DNA of 64,000 bases, from contig NZ_JACHHZ010000002.1 in the NCBI RefSeq assembly GCF_014202975.1, positions 310,001-374,000 on the forward strand, read 5' to 3'. Shown in pieces: positions 35,688 to 45,017 of the stretch; within the stretch, counting starts at the first letter, position 1, and each line of letters opens with the position of its first letter. The notes below the pieces were generated by a model. It was not told where the DNA came from. It made no database searches and worked only from the letters and a program-made list of their open reading frames with translations. The translations under genes were made by a program, and so were the position numbers. The DNA comes from Povalibacter uvarum. GTDB lineage: Bacteria; Pseudomonadota; Gammaproteobacteria; Steroidobacterales; Steroidobacteraceae.

Positions 35688-36536
35688 ATGTGCCTACTCG
35701 TTCTTGCCTGGAAATCGCACCCCCGCTACCGCCTCGTGCTGGCGGGCAACCGCGATGAATTTCACGACCGCGCCGCCACGCCCTTGAACTGGTGGCAGGA
35801 CGACCCGCGCATCCTCGGCGGACGCGATCTGAAGGCCAGCGGCACCTGGCTGGGCGTTGCGCGCTCGGGGCGATTCGGCGTCGTGACGAACTACCGCGAC
35901 CTGCAGGCACCGGTCGAAGGCGCCCCGTCGCGCGGCAACCTGATTCCCCGCTTCCTCACCGGCGCGACCTCGCCGAAGGAATTCCTGGACGATCTGCGCG
36001 GCGCGGCGCTCCGCTACTCGGGCTTCAACCTGCTGGTCGGCGGCACACGGGCGCTCTACTACTTCTCGAACCGCGGCTCCAAAGCACCGACAGCACTCGC
36101 ACCGGGCATCTACGGCCTGAGCAATCACCTGTTGGACACGCCGTGGCCCAAGCTCGCGCGAACGCGCGAACGGTTCTCGAAGCTGCTGGCGGAACCTGAC
36201 CTCGCTGCCGACGATCTCTTTGCCATGCTCTCCGATCGCGAACAGGCGCCCGCCGACAACCTGCCCTCCACCGGCCTGCCGGCGGACTGGGAACGCGTCG
36301 TCTCGTCGCCCTTCATCGTCAACGAGCGCTATGGCACGCGTTGCTCGAGCCTGTTGCTGGTGGAACGCAATGGCCGCACCGTCCTTCACGAGCGGCGCTT
36401 CGATTCCGCCGGCGTGCAGACCGGCACGAGCCGGTTCGAGTTCACCAGCGCGGAAGTACCGGAAGTCTGGTTCGAAGCCGAAGATCCCAACGCCGTCACC
36501 GCTGCGGACACTTCGTTCGATTCATCGCCCGAATGA
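35688..36536 (+). CDS. NRDE-domain protein (TANGO2-like)
   Basis: The 282-residue protein is a whole NRDE/TANGO2 protein. It starts MCLLVLAWKSHPRYRLVLAGNRDEFHDRAA, the family's opening with the NRDE motif at residues 21-24, then GGRDLKASGTWLGV and RFGVVTNYRD. Cys2 is the presumptive N-terminal nucleophile. The family's role is not settled (haem and lipid homeostasis have been proposed in eukaryotes). Its stop overlaps the tamA start (ATGA at 36533), so it is coupled to tamA. No good Shine-Dalgarno is present. Confidence 0.93.
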   Translation: MCLLVLAWKSHPRYRLVLAGNRDEFHDRAATPLNWWQDDPRILGGRDLKASGTWLGVARSGRFGVVTNYRDLQAPVEGAPSRGNLIPRFLTGATSPKEFLDDLRGAALRYSGFNLLVGGTRALYYFSNRGSKAPTALAPGIYGLSNHLLDTPWPKLARTRERFSKLLAEPDLAADDLFAMLSDREQAPADNLPSTGLPADWERVVSSPFIVNERYGTRCSSLLLVERNGRTVLHERRFDSAGVQTGTSRFEFTSAEVPEVWFEAEDPNAVTAADTSFDSSPE

Positions 36537-38338
36537 TTCTATGCCGCATCCCGGGACCGCAGGGGTTCGCCGCGACGCGGAAGACTCGCCCTGCCATCCG
36601 GGTTGCGGCAAGCCTGCTGGCTGCGTTCGGCGCATGCGTTGCGCTGCCCGTTCACGCGAAGATCGCGATCGAGATCCCGGACACCACGCCGGCGATCGAA
36701 ACCAACGTCCGCGCCTTCCTCAGTCTCACTCGCTATGCCGATCGAACGGACGTGACACCCGAAGTGATGTCGCGCCTGCAGCGCCGCATCGTTTCGGAAA
36801 CACGCCGTGCGCTCGAACCGCTGGGCTACTACGAACCGGAAGTCACGCACGAAGTCGCTCGCAACGGCGAGGACTGGAAAGTCACGATTCACGTCACGCC
36901 CGGCCGTCCCGTCCGGCTGTCGGACGTGTCGGTGAACGTGACTGGACCGGGCAAGGATGAACGGGCGATTCACGAGATCCTGGAAGCGAAGGTCCTGAAG
37001 CCCGGACTGCGCCTCAACCATGGCACGTATGAGCTCGTCAAAGGTTCGCTGGTGCGCGCGGCGAAGAACGACGGCTACCTCGAAGCGAAGCTCACGAAGA
37101 ATGAGCTGCTGATCGATCGCGAAGCACGCCGCGCCACCATCGTCATCGAAGTCGATACCGGCCAGCGGTATCACTACGGCAAGATCACGACCGAGCAGAC
37201 CGTCATCACAGACGATGCGATGCGCCGGATGCTGCGCATGAAGGAAGGCGATCCGTACACGCTCGATTCGCTGCTGCGGACGCAGTACGTGCTCGACGAC
37301 AGCCAGTACTTCAAGGCCGTGGACATCGACAGTGGTGACGCCGATCAGCAGGCCCGGACCGTGCCGATCACCGTGCGCGCTCAGCCGAATCGCCGCCATC
37401 GTTACGGGGCGAGCCTCGGCTATGCGACCGATACGCGGGCTCGCGGCAAGTTCACGTGGGATGACCGGCGCGTCAATGAACACGGCCACCGGGCGAAGGT
37501 GGAGCTCACCGCATCGTCGGTGCTCAACGAGATCTCCGGTCGCTACGTCATTCCGGTGATGGATGTCGCGCTGGAGAAGCTCGAGTTCGGCGCCGCGCTC
37601 CGCGATGAAGAGCTCGGCGATACGGAGAGCAGGCGCGCCGAGGTCGGCGCAGGGCTCACGCAAGTGATCGGACGCTGGCAACGCGTCATGTTCGTCACGC
37701 TGTCGCAGGAAGAAACGATCTTTCCGCCCGACTCCCCGGAACCCGACACCAACCAGTTCCTGATCATCCCCGGAATCAGTTTCGCCACGCTGCCAAGCTA
37801 CGTGCTCGGCGGCAAGCGGCGACCTTACAGCGTCTATGCGGAACTTCGCGGATCTCCCGCGACGCTGGGTTCCGACGCGTCATTCCTGCAGTTCCGTTCG
37901 CAGGTCGAGCGCATCTATGCGATTTCGGAGCGCTGGAGCGCGCGCGGACGCCTGGAGTTCGGTACGAGCTGGGTCGAGGACTTCCAGGAGCTGCCGGCTT
38001 CGCAACGTTTCTTCGCGGGTGGCGATCGCAGCGTTCGCGGCTTTGGGTTGAACGAGCTTTCGCCGCTGGACTCCGCCGGCAACAGCATCGGCGGCCGGCA
38101 CCTCGTCACCGGGACCCTGGAGGTCGAGCGCGCGCTGCCCCGCAACTTCGGGCTCGCCGTGTTCTCCGACTTCGGCAACGCCTTCAACAGTTTCGATGCG
38201 CCGGACATTCAGTACTCAGCCGGCCTCGGCGTCCGATGGCACATCGCAGTGGCCAGCTTCGGCGTGGACGTCGCCCAACCCTTGTCGATATCGGGTCGCA
38301 ACCCTCGCGTGCACCTGTACATCTCGACCCTGTTCTAG
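36533..38338 (+). CDS. tamA: Translocation and assembly module protein TamA
   Basis: The 601-residue outer-membrane protein has an N-terminal signal (AASLLAAFGACVALPVHA), POTRA domains through about residue 270 (EPEVTHEVARNGEDWKVTIH, YLEAKLTKNELLID) and an Omp85 barrel (residues about 290-601), with RFFAGGDRSVRGFGLNEL and the ending LYISTLF. It helps insert beta-barrel proteins and works with TamB, the next gene. The start at 36533 overlaps the NRDE stop. Confidence 0.95.
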   Translation: MILCRIPGPQGFAATRKTRPAIRVAASLLAAFGACVALPVHAKIAIEIPDTTPAIETNVRAFLSLTRYADRTDVTPEVMSRLQRRIVSETRRALEPLGYYEPEVTHEVARNGEDWKVTIHVTPGRPVRLSDVSVNVTGPGKDERAIHEILEAKVLKPGLRLNHGTYELVKGSLVRAAKNDGYLEAKLTKNELLIDREARRATIVIEVDTGQRYHYGKITTEQTVITDDAMRRMLRMKEGDPYTLDSLLRTQYVLDDSQYFKAVDIDSGDADQQARTVPITVRAQPNRRHRYGASLGYATDTRARGKFTWDDRRVNEHGHRAKVELTASSVLNEISGRYVIPVMDVALEKLEFGAALRDEELGDTESRRAEVGAGLTQVIGRWQRVMFVTLSQEETIFPPDSPEPDTNQFLIIPGISFATLPSYVLGGKRRPYSVYAELRGSPATLGSDASFLQFRSQVERIYAISERWSARGRLEFGTSWVEDFQELPASQRFFAGGDRSVRGFGLNELSPLDSAGNSIGGRHLVTGTLEVERALPRNFGLAVFSDFGNAFNSFDAPDIQYSAGLGVRWHIAVASFGVDVAQPLSISGRNPRVHLYISTLF

Positions 38339-38370
38339 CGAGCACGGATAACTAGAGACAGCGCAACGTC

Positions 38371-41300
38371 GTGCGGAAGTGGATATTCATCATCATCCTG
38401 GCAGTGCTGGTCGTGGCGCCGGTCGCGCTCATCGGCACGCTGCTGTACACGCCCGCCGGGCTGTCGATGGTCAGCTCGCAGCTGCATCGCCTCGAGCGCC
38501 TCGGCGTGCGCATCGAAGGACTCTCGGGAACGCTCGCCGGGACGATCCATGTCGATCGGTTCGAGCTCGATCATCCCAACGTCCACGTCGTCGTTCATGA
38601 CATCACCTCGACGCTGCAGGTTCGCGAACTGATCCTGCAGACGATCCGGGTCTCCTCGCTCACCGCCCGCGACGCTCTGGTGGAAATCCGCGATGCGCCG
38701 CCATCGCCGCCGTCCACGAAGCCGATGCGCTTTCTGCCCAGCTTCCTGCGAATCGATGCACGCGGCTTGGACCTGGCAGGCGTCCGCTACGTGAATATCG
38801 ACGGCACGGTCGTCGATGCGACGCGCGTTCGCGGCCGCGTGCGGATCAGCCCAAGGAATCTGCGCGGGCGCGATCTCATCGTCGAAGCACCGCAATTCGG
38901 GCTGACAGGGAACGTGCGATTGCGTGCGGGCCGGCCGCTGGGACTGGAAGGAAGAATCGACGGGCAAGTGCGCATGGAACGCGGCACCGAAGTCGCCGGC
39001 AGCGCGCAAGTCAGCGGCACGATCGATCAGCTCGCAATCCAGGCCACGGTGCTGCGGCCGAACGTTCTCAATGCCGAAGCAACACTCACCCGTCCGGAGA
39101 ATCGCTGGCGCATTCAGGGCAACGTCGCATCGCCCGCGGTTTCGCTGGAACCGTGGATGGACGAGCCGCCGCTCTCGTTCCGCAACATCGCGCTGAACGT
39201 CGATGCGAGGCCGGAAGGAATTCGCGCAGCCGGCAACATAGGTGTGCCCGAGCTCTCCGGCCGCGATCTCACGATCGACGTGCAAGGGACGTACGCGCAG
39301 CGCGTGCTCGACATCGCGTCCGCGGATGTGGGCGTCAATGAAACCAGCGCGCGACTCCACGCAGCGGGCACGATCACTTTCGACGGCGACAAGCCGACGA
39401 TCGAAGCGAAAGGAAACTGGACCGATCTGCAGTGGCCGCTCGACAAGGCGCCAGTCGTGAGCAGCAAGCAGGGCGAGATGACGCTCGCCGGCGAGTTGCC
39501 CTATGACTACACCGTCAACGCGCGGGTCTCGTTGCCGCCCGACCTCATGAAGACGGAAACGCCCGTCGAAGGTGACGTGCGGGCCCGCGGCGTGATCGCC
39601 TCGGACAACATTGCGATCGCCGAGTACACGTTGAATGCACTGGCAGGCTCCATGACGGGCTCGGCCTCACTGCAGTTTCCGGAACCGCGGGCGTGGAAGC
39701 TGGCAGTCGCCGCTACCGATGTCGATCCCACGCAGATTCACAAGGATTTCGGCGGCAGGCTCAGCTTCAAGCTCGACGCGCAGGGTCAGGGGTTCGACAA
39801 GCAGGCGCGCTTCGACGCGACGCTCGCGAACCTGACCGGAACGTTGCGTGGGCAGCCGGTCCGCGGCGCCGGGCGCGTTCAACGCACCCGCAACAGTTGG
39901 TCTGCCCATAACGTGCAACTGCACATGGGCGATGCGCGCCTGGCCGCCAATGGAACACTCGGCGACAGAGTCGATGCACGCGTCACGCTGAATGCGGGCT
40001 CGCTGCAGACATTCCTTCCCGACGCCCGGGGAAGCGTGAATCTCACCGCGACCGCGACGGGCTCCGTGAAGGCCCCGCATGTCATCGCGCACATCCGGGG
40101 CGAAGGCCTCGGCTACAACGAGTGGCGTGTCGCATCGATCACCGCGGACGGCGATGTCGACCTGGGCGGCCAGAATCCTTCGAACATAACGGTGGTTGCG
40201 CAATCGATCGGTACGACCGAGAAGCTCATCGATACGCTTCGTATCACCGGGGAAGGTGTCGCCGCGAATCATCGTGTGAACATCGACGTTACCGGCGTGG
40301 CTGACCCCACGTATCCCGATCCGCACGTGAACATGCGCATCGACGGACGGTACGCGAATCAGTCCTGGTCCGGCACGATGCTGGCCACCGACATCGCGGA
40401 CGGTCGCAAGACGGGCGAGCCGCTCATCATGAAGGAGCCCGCGAACTTCCTCGTTGCCAAGGATCGCCTATCGCTCGAGCAGTTCTGTATCGCACTCGGC
40501 CACGGCCAGTTCTGCGCGGGAGGCCGCTGGCAACGCAACGGTCCGTGGGAAGGCGAAGTCTCGGGTTACGAGATTCCGATCGCCGCACTCCTTCCGCCGG
40601 CGGGCGCGGAGGCCGAGTATTCGGGACGCATCGAAGGCCGCGTGAAAGCATCGGGCGCGCCGAATCAGGCATGGCAAGCCGAGGCTGGCGCGCGAATCAT
40701 CGATGCCGCCATCATCTACAAGCCGCAGGGCGCGGAACCGGAAACGCTGAATCTCGGCAACGGGGGTCTGTCCGGCACGGCGACGAATGCCGAAGTGAAG
40801 TTCTCACTCGGCGTGCAGGCTTTCGAAGACACGTTCCTGTACGCCAACGCACGCATTCAGCGAAACGGCAGCAATGATCTGATGAACCTCCCGCTCGCCG
40901 GCGACGTGCGTGCCCGTGCGGCGGACGCGAACATCCTGCCGATCTTCTTCACCGAGATCGACAACGCAGCAGGCTTGCTGACAGCGAACGTCGACGTCAC
41001 CGGTTCCCTCGCGCGGCCGGAAATCACCGGCCGGATCGAGCTGGCGAACGGCGCGTTCGACTCGTATCGCGTGAACCTCGCGCTGCGCAAACTGAATCTG
41101 ATCGCCAACCTGTCGAACAATCGCCTGGACTTCAAGGGATCCGGCAACGCGGGCGAAGGCGTGTTGAACGTCGGCGGCGATTTCCTGTGGGACCGCGGCG
41201 AGCTGCACGGCAACCTGACGCTCAACGGCGAGAATCTGCTGGTCGCCGACCTGCCCGAATATCGCGTCGTCGCCTCGCCCGATCTCAAGTTCCGCATCGA

Positions 41301-42153
41301 TGCCAATGAGATCCATGTCGCGGGCGACGTCACCGTGCCGGAAGCGCGGATTCAACCCGTCAATCTCACTGGAGCCGTTCAGGTGTCGGACGATGCGCGC
41401 TACGTCGGCGAGACTCCCGCGGAGGAAGCCGGGCGTCTGCAAGTCCTGAGCGAAGTGCGGATCACAATGGGCAAAGACGTACGTGTCGATGCGTTCGGCC
41501 TGCAAGGCAGGATCGTTGGCGGCGTCGGCACCACCGTGCGCACGGGCGAGACCGCAGTCGGACGCGGCGAGCTCAGCGTGGCCGACGGGCGCTACGAAGC
41601 TTATGGACAGAAGCTCGACATCTCGCGCGGCCGATTGCTGTTCGATGCGTCGCCGCTCGATGATCCCGGTCTCGACATCGAAGCCCAGCGCAAGATCGAG
41701 GCGATCAAAGTCGGCATGAATGTGCGCGGCACGCTGCGTGATCCGCGACTGACCTTCTTCTCCGAGCCCTCGATGCCGCAGACCTCGATCATGTCGTACC
41801 TGCTCGTCGGCAAGGGCATCGACAGCATGCAGAGCGGTGATGCCGCGACGATCAGCTCCGCGAAAGACACGCTGGCCCTGCAAGGCGGCGGCCTGATCGC
41901 CTCGCAGATCGGGCGGCGCCTCGGCCTCGAGGAAGTCGGCGTCGAGAGCACCACGAATTCGGCCGGCCAGACCAACAGCGCACTCGTTCTCGGCAAATTC
42001 CTGTCGCCGCGACTCTTCATCAGCTATGGCATCTCGCTCACCGAATCGATCAACACCTTCAAGCTGCGCTACACCGTCAGTGACAAGTGGATCCTGAAGA
42101 TGGAGGCCGGGGAAAATCAGAGCGCGGACGCGGAGTACACGATCGAGAGATGA
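38371..42153 (+). CDS. tamB: Translocation and assembly module protein TamB
   Basis: This 1260-residue inner-membrane-anchored protein spans the periplasm as a beta-taco groove. An N-terminal anchor (IFIIILAVLVVAPVALIGTLLY) is followed by a very long repeat-rich beta region and the conserved C-terminal DUF490/TamB domain from about residue 930 to 1255 (GRLLFDASPLDDPGLDIEAQ, ISYGISLTESINTFKLRYTV). The start is GTG at 38371, 32 bp after tamA. TamB transports lipids or OMP precursors with TamA. Confidence 0.95.
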   Translation: MRKWIFIIILAVLVVAPVALIGTLLYTPAGLSMVSSQLHRLERLGVRIEGLSGTLAGTIHVDRFELDHPNVHVVVHDITSTLQVRELILQTIRVSSLTARDALVEIRDAPPSPPSTKPMRFLPSFLRIDARGLDLAGVRYVNIDGTVVDATRVRGRVRISPRNLRGRDLIVEAPQFGLTGNVRLRAGRPLGLEGRIDGQVRMERGTEVAGSAQVSGTIDQLAIQATVLRPNVLNAEATLTRPENRWRIQGNVASPAVSLEPWMDEPPLSFRNIALNVDARPEGIRAAGNIGVPELSGRDLTIDVQGTYAQRVLDIASADVGVNETSARLHAAGTITFDGDKPTIEAKGNWTDLQWPLDKAPVVSSKQGEMTLAGELPYDYTVNARVSLPPDLMKTETPVEGDVRARGVIASDNIAIAEYTLNALAGSMTGSASLQFPEPRAWKLAVAATDVDPTQIHKDFGGRLSFKLDAQGQGFDKQARFDATLANLTGTLRGQPVRGAGRVQRTRNSWSAHNVQLHMGDARLAANGTLGDRVDARVTLNAGSLQTFLPDARGSVNLTATATGSVKAPHVIAHIRGEGLGYNEWRVASITADGDVDLGGQNPSNITVVAQSIGTTEKLIDTLRITGEGVAANHRVNIDVTGVADPTYPDPHVNMRIDGRYANQSWSGTMLATDIADGRKTGEPLIMKEPANFLVAKDRLSLEQFCIALGHGQFCAGGRWQRNGPWEGEVSGYEIPIAALLPPAGAEAEYSGRIEGRVKASGAPNQAWQAEAGARIIDAAIIYKPQGAEPETLNLGNGGLSGTATNAEVKFSLGVQAFEDTFLYANARIQRNGSNDLMNLPLAGDVRARAADANILPIFFTEIDNAAGLLTANVDVTGSLARPEITGRIELANGAFDSYRVNLALRKLNLIANLSNNRLDFKGSGNAGEGVLNVGGDFLWDRGELHGNLTLNGENLLVADLPEYRVVASPDLKFRIDANEIHVAGDVTVPEARIQPVNLTGAVQVSDDARYVGETPAEEAGRLQVLSEVRITMGKDVRVDAFGLQGRIVGGVGTTVRTGETAVGRGELSVADGRYEAYGQKLDISRGRLLFDASPLDDPGLDIEAQRKIEAIKVGMNVRGTLRDPRLTFFSEPSMPQTSIMSYLLVGKGIDSMQSGDAATISSAKDTLALQGGGLIASQIGRRLGLEEVGVESTTNSAGQTNSALVLGKFLSPRLFISYGISLTESINTFKLRYTVSDKWILKMEAGENQSADAEYTIER

Positions 42154-42230
42154 GGCAGCGCGATGAAGGGATGACGCCGGGGGCGGAGCCTCTTATTCTT
42201 GTTCTCGCGTCGTCACCTCACCTTTCATAC

Positions 42231-42247
42231 GTCCCGCCCTGCGGGAC
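42231..42247 (+). promoter_or_regulatory. Hairpin just before the alpha/beta-hydrolase start
   Basis: GTCCCGC (42231-42237) and GCGGGAC (42241-42247) form a perfect 7-bp stem with loop CCT. It ends 6 nt before the ATG at 42254 and covers the place of the ribosome-binding site. It could be a translational control hairpin or chance. Confidence 0.35.
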
Positions 42248-42253
42248 ACGCCA

Positions 42254-43132
42254 ATGACCTCATCCATTCCTTCCTGGTTCGCCCACGCCATCGAGCAACC
42301 GGTGCAGTCCAACTTCGCCGACGTCGACGGCGCAAGGATTCACTATCTCACCTGGAATGCGCACGAAACGCACAAGCCGGGGATGCTGCTCGCGCACGGT
42401 TTCCGAGCTCACGCGCGGTGGTGGTCGCTCATCGCCCCGTTCTTCACCGAGCATTTTCGCGTCGCTGCGCTCGACTTCGCGGGCATGGGCGACAGTGATC
42501 ATCGCAAGGAATACAGCTCCGAGCGTTACGTGCACGATCTCGTCGGCGTCATCGAACACGCGGGGCTTTCACCGGTCACGCTGATCGGACACAGCTTCGG
42601 CGGCTCTCGGGTCGTGCGAGCTTGCGCTGATTTCCCGCACCTGATCGAACGCGCGGTCGTGATCGACAGCTTCATTCCCGTACCGGAACTCGTACGCCGT
42701 GGTCCGCCGCCGATGCAGCCGCGACCGAAGAATGTCTATCCGACATACGAAGCGGCGCGCGCCCGCTTCCGGCTCGTGCCGGAACACAACTGCACGGAGT
42801 CTTACATCCTCGACTACATCGCTCATCATTCGATGAAGCAGGTCGAAGGCGGCTGGGCCTGGAAGTTCGACGAACACTTCACGCCGCATCGCGACGATCC
42901 CGTCATCGAAGCCCAGCAGGCCGAAGAAGTGCTGAAACGCGTCAACGTCCCGATGACACTGATTTACGGCGAGAAGAGCATCGTGTCACCAGCACCGCTC
43001 GCACGAGCGATTGTAAAGAGGCTGTCCAAGGGCCGCGGTCCGATCGAGATTCCCGAGTCACATCATCATGTGTTGCTGGATCAGCCGTTGTCGCTGGTGT
43101 CGGCATTGAGGGCGGTGTTGAGTGGGCGGTGA
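42254..43132 (+). CDS. Alpha/beta-hydrolase fold protein
   Basis: The 292-residue hydrolase has the nucleophile elbow GHSFGGSR (Ser at GHS), an oxyanion motif AHGFRAHARWW and the catalytic His in PESHHHVLLDQPL near the C-terminus. A candidate acid is the Asp/Glu region around LIYGEKSIVS. It resembles epoxide hydrolase/haloalkane dehalogenase-like esterases, but the substrate is unknown. It is a lone gene after tamB, and the next gene converges on it. Confidence 0.9.
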   Translation: MTSSIPSWFAHAIEQPVQSNFADVDGARIHYLTWNAHETHKPGMLLAHGFRAHARWWSLIAPFFTEHFRVAALDFAGMGDSDHRKEYSSERYVHDLVGVIEHAGLSPVTLIGHSFGGSRVVRACADFPHLIERAVVIDSFIPVPELVRRGPPPMQPRPKNVYPTYEAARARFRLVPEHNCTESYILDYIAHHSMKQVEGGWAWKFDEHFTPHRDDPVIEAQQAEEVLKRVNVPMTLIYGEKSIVSPAPLARAIVKRLSKGRGPIEIPESHHHVLLDQPLSLVSALRAVLSGR

Positions 43133-43152
43133 GTTGTGAGCGACGAGCCCTC

Positions 43153-43767
43153 TCAATCAAACTCCGCCTCCCACGTCCGATTCAAATGATGCTCGTACAT
43201 CCTTGCGATCTGCTTCGCCGTCGACCGCCCGGTTGAAAGCTCGGGCAATTCGCTCAGCGAGAAGAATTCCACGCCATCGGTTTCGTGGCTCGTGCGGGCT
43301 TCGCCACCCGTGATCTCGCAGATGAAGAATGCCTTCCAGGCGTGGAAGAGATACGGCGGGTGCTCGTGAAGATTGCGGTCGTAGAGCGCGGCGAGCTTCA
43401 CGGCGCGGGCGGTGAAGCCGGTTTCCTGTTCGATTTCCTTCTCGACGGCGTGCGACGGACTGTCGTTCACGTCGGCCCAGCCGCCAGGCAGCGTCCATTT
43501 TCCGTCCGTCGTTTCCCGGACCAGCAGCACGCGATCGTCGCGAAAGATCGCGCCGCGCACGTCGATCTTCGGGGTGGCGTAGCCGTCCTCCACGAACCAC
43601 ACGCTGCGCAGTTTCTCCGCGGACTCGGGCGACTCAGCCGCGAGCAGCGTGGTCGCGATGTCGATGATCTCGCGATAACGCTCGCGATCGTATTCTTGCG
43701 GTGTGAAGTGCAGCCCGGATTGCGAGAGCGCGAGCAGGCGGCGGGCGAGGTCGAGATTCGTGGTCAT
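43153..43767 (-). CDS. Nudix hydrolase with N-terminal helical domain
   Basis: The 204-residue product has an N-terminal helical segment (LDLARRLLALSQSGLHFTPQ, NUDIX_N_2-like) and a Nudix domain with IDVRGAIFRDDRVLLVRET, then the box PGGWADVNDSPSHAVEKEIE...TGF. The box ends EKEIEQETGF, so the metal-binding Glu residues are present. Relatives act on nucleoside diphosphate sugars such as ADP-ribose. The ATG at 43767 is chosen; an in-frame GTG at 43794 lies 27 nt upstream. Confidence 0.88.
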   Translation of the reverse strand: MTTNLDLARRLLALSQSGLHFTPQEYDRERYREIIDIATTLLAAESPESAEKLRSVWFVEDGYATPKIDVRGAIFRDDRVLLVRETTDGKWTLPGGWADVNDSPSHAVEKEIEQETGFTARAVKLAALYDRNLHEHPPYLFHAWKAFFICEITGGEARTSHETDGVEFFSLSELPELSTGRSTAKQIARMYEHHLNRTWEAEFD

Positions 43768-43911
43768 GATGTAGACGTTCGAAGAAGTGGACACAGCTTC
43801 TACCGGCGTGAATCGACAGGCAACACTGTGTTGCCGCGACCCGATGCAACTGAACGCGCGGCGATGCTTCCGGTTGCACTATGATCACGCGCCGTCGCCC
43901 GATCCGATCCC

Positions 43912-44826
43912 ATGAACACCCGCGCCTCCGCGCTGCCAGCCCCACAAACCGATCCCCGCGGCCTCATCGCGGCGGCGACTGCGTTCTTCATCTGGGGATT
44001 GTTGCCGCTCTATCTCAAGCTCCTGCAGGCAGTCCCTGTCCTGCAGCTGACCGCGCATCGTCTCAGCTGGGGCTGTGTATTCGCGCTCGGCTGGCTCGCG
44101 ATCCGCGGCGAGATTGGGAACATCGGCCAGGCGCTGCGCGATCCCCGCGTCCGGCTCCGACTCTTCATCAGCGCTGCGCTGATCAGCGTCAACTGGATCA
44201 CGTACGTCTGGGGCATCGCCAACAACCGGGTCGTCGAGACCAGCCTCGGTTATTTCATCAATCCGCTGGTGAACGTTCTTCTTGGTGTCGTGCTCCTGTC
44301 GGAACGCCTGAATCCGGCTCAATGGACCGCTGTCGCGATCGCCGCCATCGGCGTGACTTACCTGACGTGGAGCGCGGGTCATCCGCCATGGATCGCGTTG
44401 ATCCTGGCGCTCTCGTTCGGTCTCTACGGCTTCGTTCGCAAAGTCGTGCAGGTCGACGCCCTCGCCGGCTTCGGCACTGAAACTCTGCTCCTGCTCCCGA
44501 TCGGCATCGGTTACCTGATCTGGTGCGAAATCGCCGGCACGGGCGTCATGGGCCACATCGGCGTCGGCACGAACCTCCTGCTCGCAGTGGGGGGCCCTCT
44601 GACCGCCATCCCGCTGGTGCTGTTCGCCTTCGGCGCCCGCCGAATCCCCTACTCGACCGTCGGCCTGCTCCAGTACATCGGCCCCAGCATCCAGCTCCTG
44701 CTGGCCGTTTTCGTCTTCCACGAACCCTTCTCGGGCCCGAGAGTCGTGGGCTTCGCAATGATCTGGACCGCACTGGCGATTTATGCGGCGGATGGGGTGT
44801 GGCGGGCGAGGAAAGTGGCGAGATAA
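43912..44826 (+). CDS. rarD: EamA-family transporter RarD
   Basis: RarD proteins are 10-TM drug/metabolite (EamA) permeases. The 304-residue product has the RarD-specific start GLIAAATAFFIWGLLPLYLK, LTAHRLSWG, ISVNWITYVWGIANNRVVET and SLGYFINPLVNVLLG. The C-terminal half carries the second EamA repeat (RRIPYSTVGLLQYIGPSIQL). Its substrate is unknown (chloramphenicol resistance was claimed for E. coli RarD). It is divergent from the Nudix gene and upstream of the arg cluster, separated by the repeat and ARG boxes. Confidence 0.93.
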   Translation: MNTRASALPAPQTDPRGLIAAATAFFIWGLLPLYLKLLQAVPVLQLTAHRLSWGCVFALGWLAIRGEIGNIGQALRDPRVRLRLFISAALISVNWITYVWGIANNRVVETSLGYFINPLVNVLLGVVLLSERLNPAQWTAVAIAAIGVTYLTWSAGHPPWIALILALSFGLYGFVRKVVQVDALAGFGTETLLLLPIGIGYLIWCEIAGTGVMGHIGVGTNLLLAVGGPLTAIPLVLFAFGARRIPYSTVGLLQYIGPSIQLLLAVFVFHEPFSGPRVVGFAMIWTALAIYAADGVWRARKVAR

Positions 44827-44829
44827 GAC

Positions 44830-44920
44830 CGAGCGGCGAGCTGCCAGCAACGAGCCACCGCCCCCTCCTGTCCCTTCTGGCTCATGGCTCGTAGCTCACA
44901 GCTCATGCCTCGCAGCCTCC
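44830..44920. repeat. Degenerate intergenic repeat, family D
   Basis: Degenerate text built on GCTCGTAGCTCACAGCTCAT (on either strand) lies between rarD and argR (44830-44920, again at 44980-45012). Similar sequence is at 21527-21590, 22425-22465, 27820-27850, 43131 and 51353-51430. It is less regular than family C and carries no gene. Confidence 0.6.
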
Positions 44921-44934
44921 TCCCCTTGACTCTC

Positions 44935-44952
44935 TCTGCATATTTATGCAGA
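44935..44952 (+). promoter_or_regulatory. ARG box 1 upstream of argR
   Basis: CTGCATATTTATGCAGA-like 18-mer with TGCAT-N4-ATGCA, matching the ArgR operator pattern (TGAAT-W4-ATTCA). The central TGCATATTTATGCA (44937-44950) is a perfect inverted repeat. It lies 65 bp before the argR ATG. Confidence 0.75.
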
Positions 44953-44955
44953 GTA

Positions 44956-44973
44956 CGCGCGTTTTTATGCACT
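44956..44973 (+). promoter_or_regulatory. ARG box 2, 3 bp after box 1
   Basis: An 18-mer whose right half is TTTTATGCA (44963-44971) and whose left half is degenerate. It starts exactly 3 bp after the end of box 1, the classical spacing of tandem ARG boxes bound by an ArgR hexamer. Together the boxes suggest ArgR autoregulation and control of the arg operon. Confidence 0.6.
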
Positions 44974-45017
44974 GCCCTCTGGCTCACCGCTCGTAGCTCA
45001 CCGCTCACCGCTAAAGA

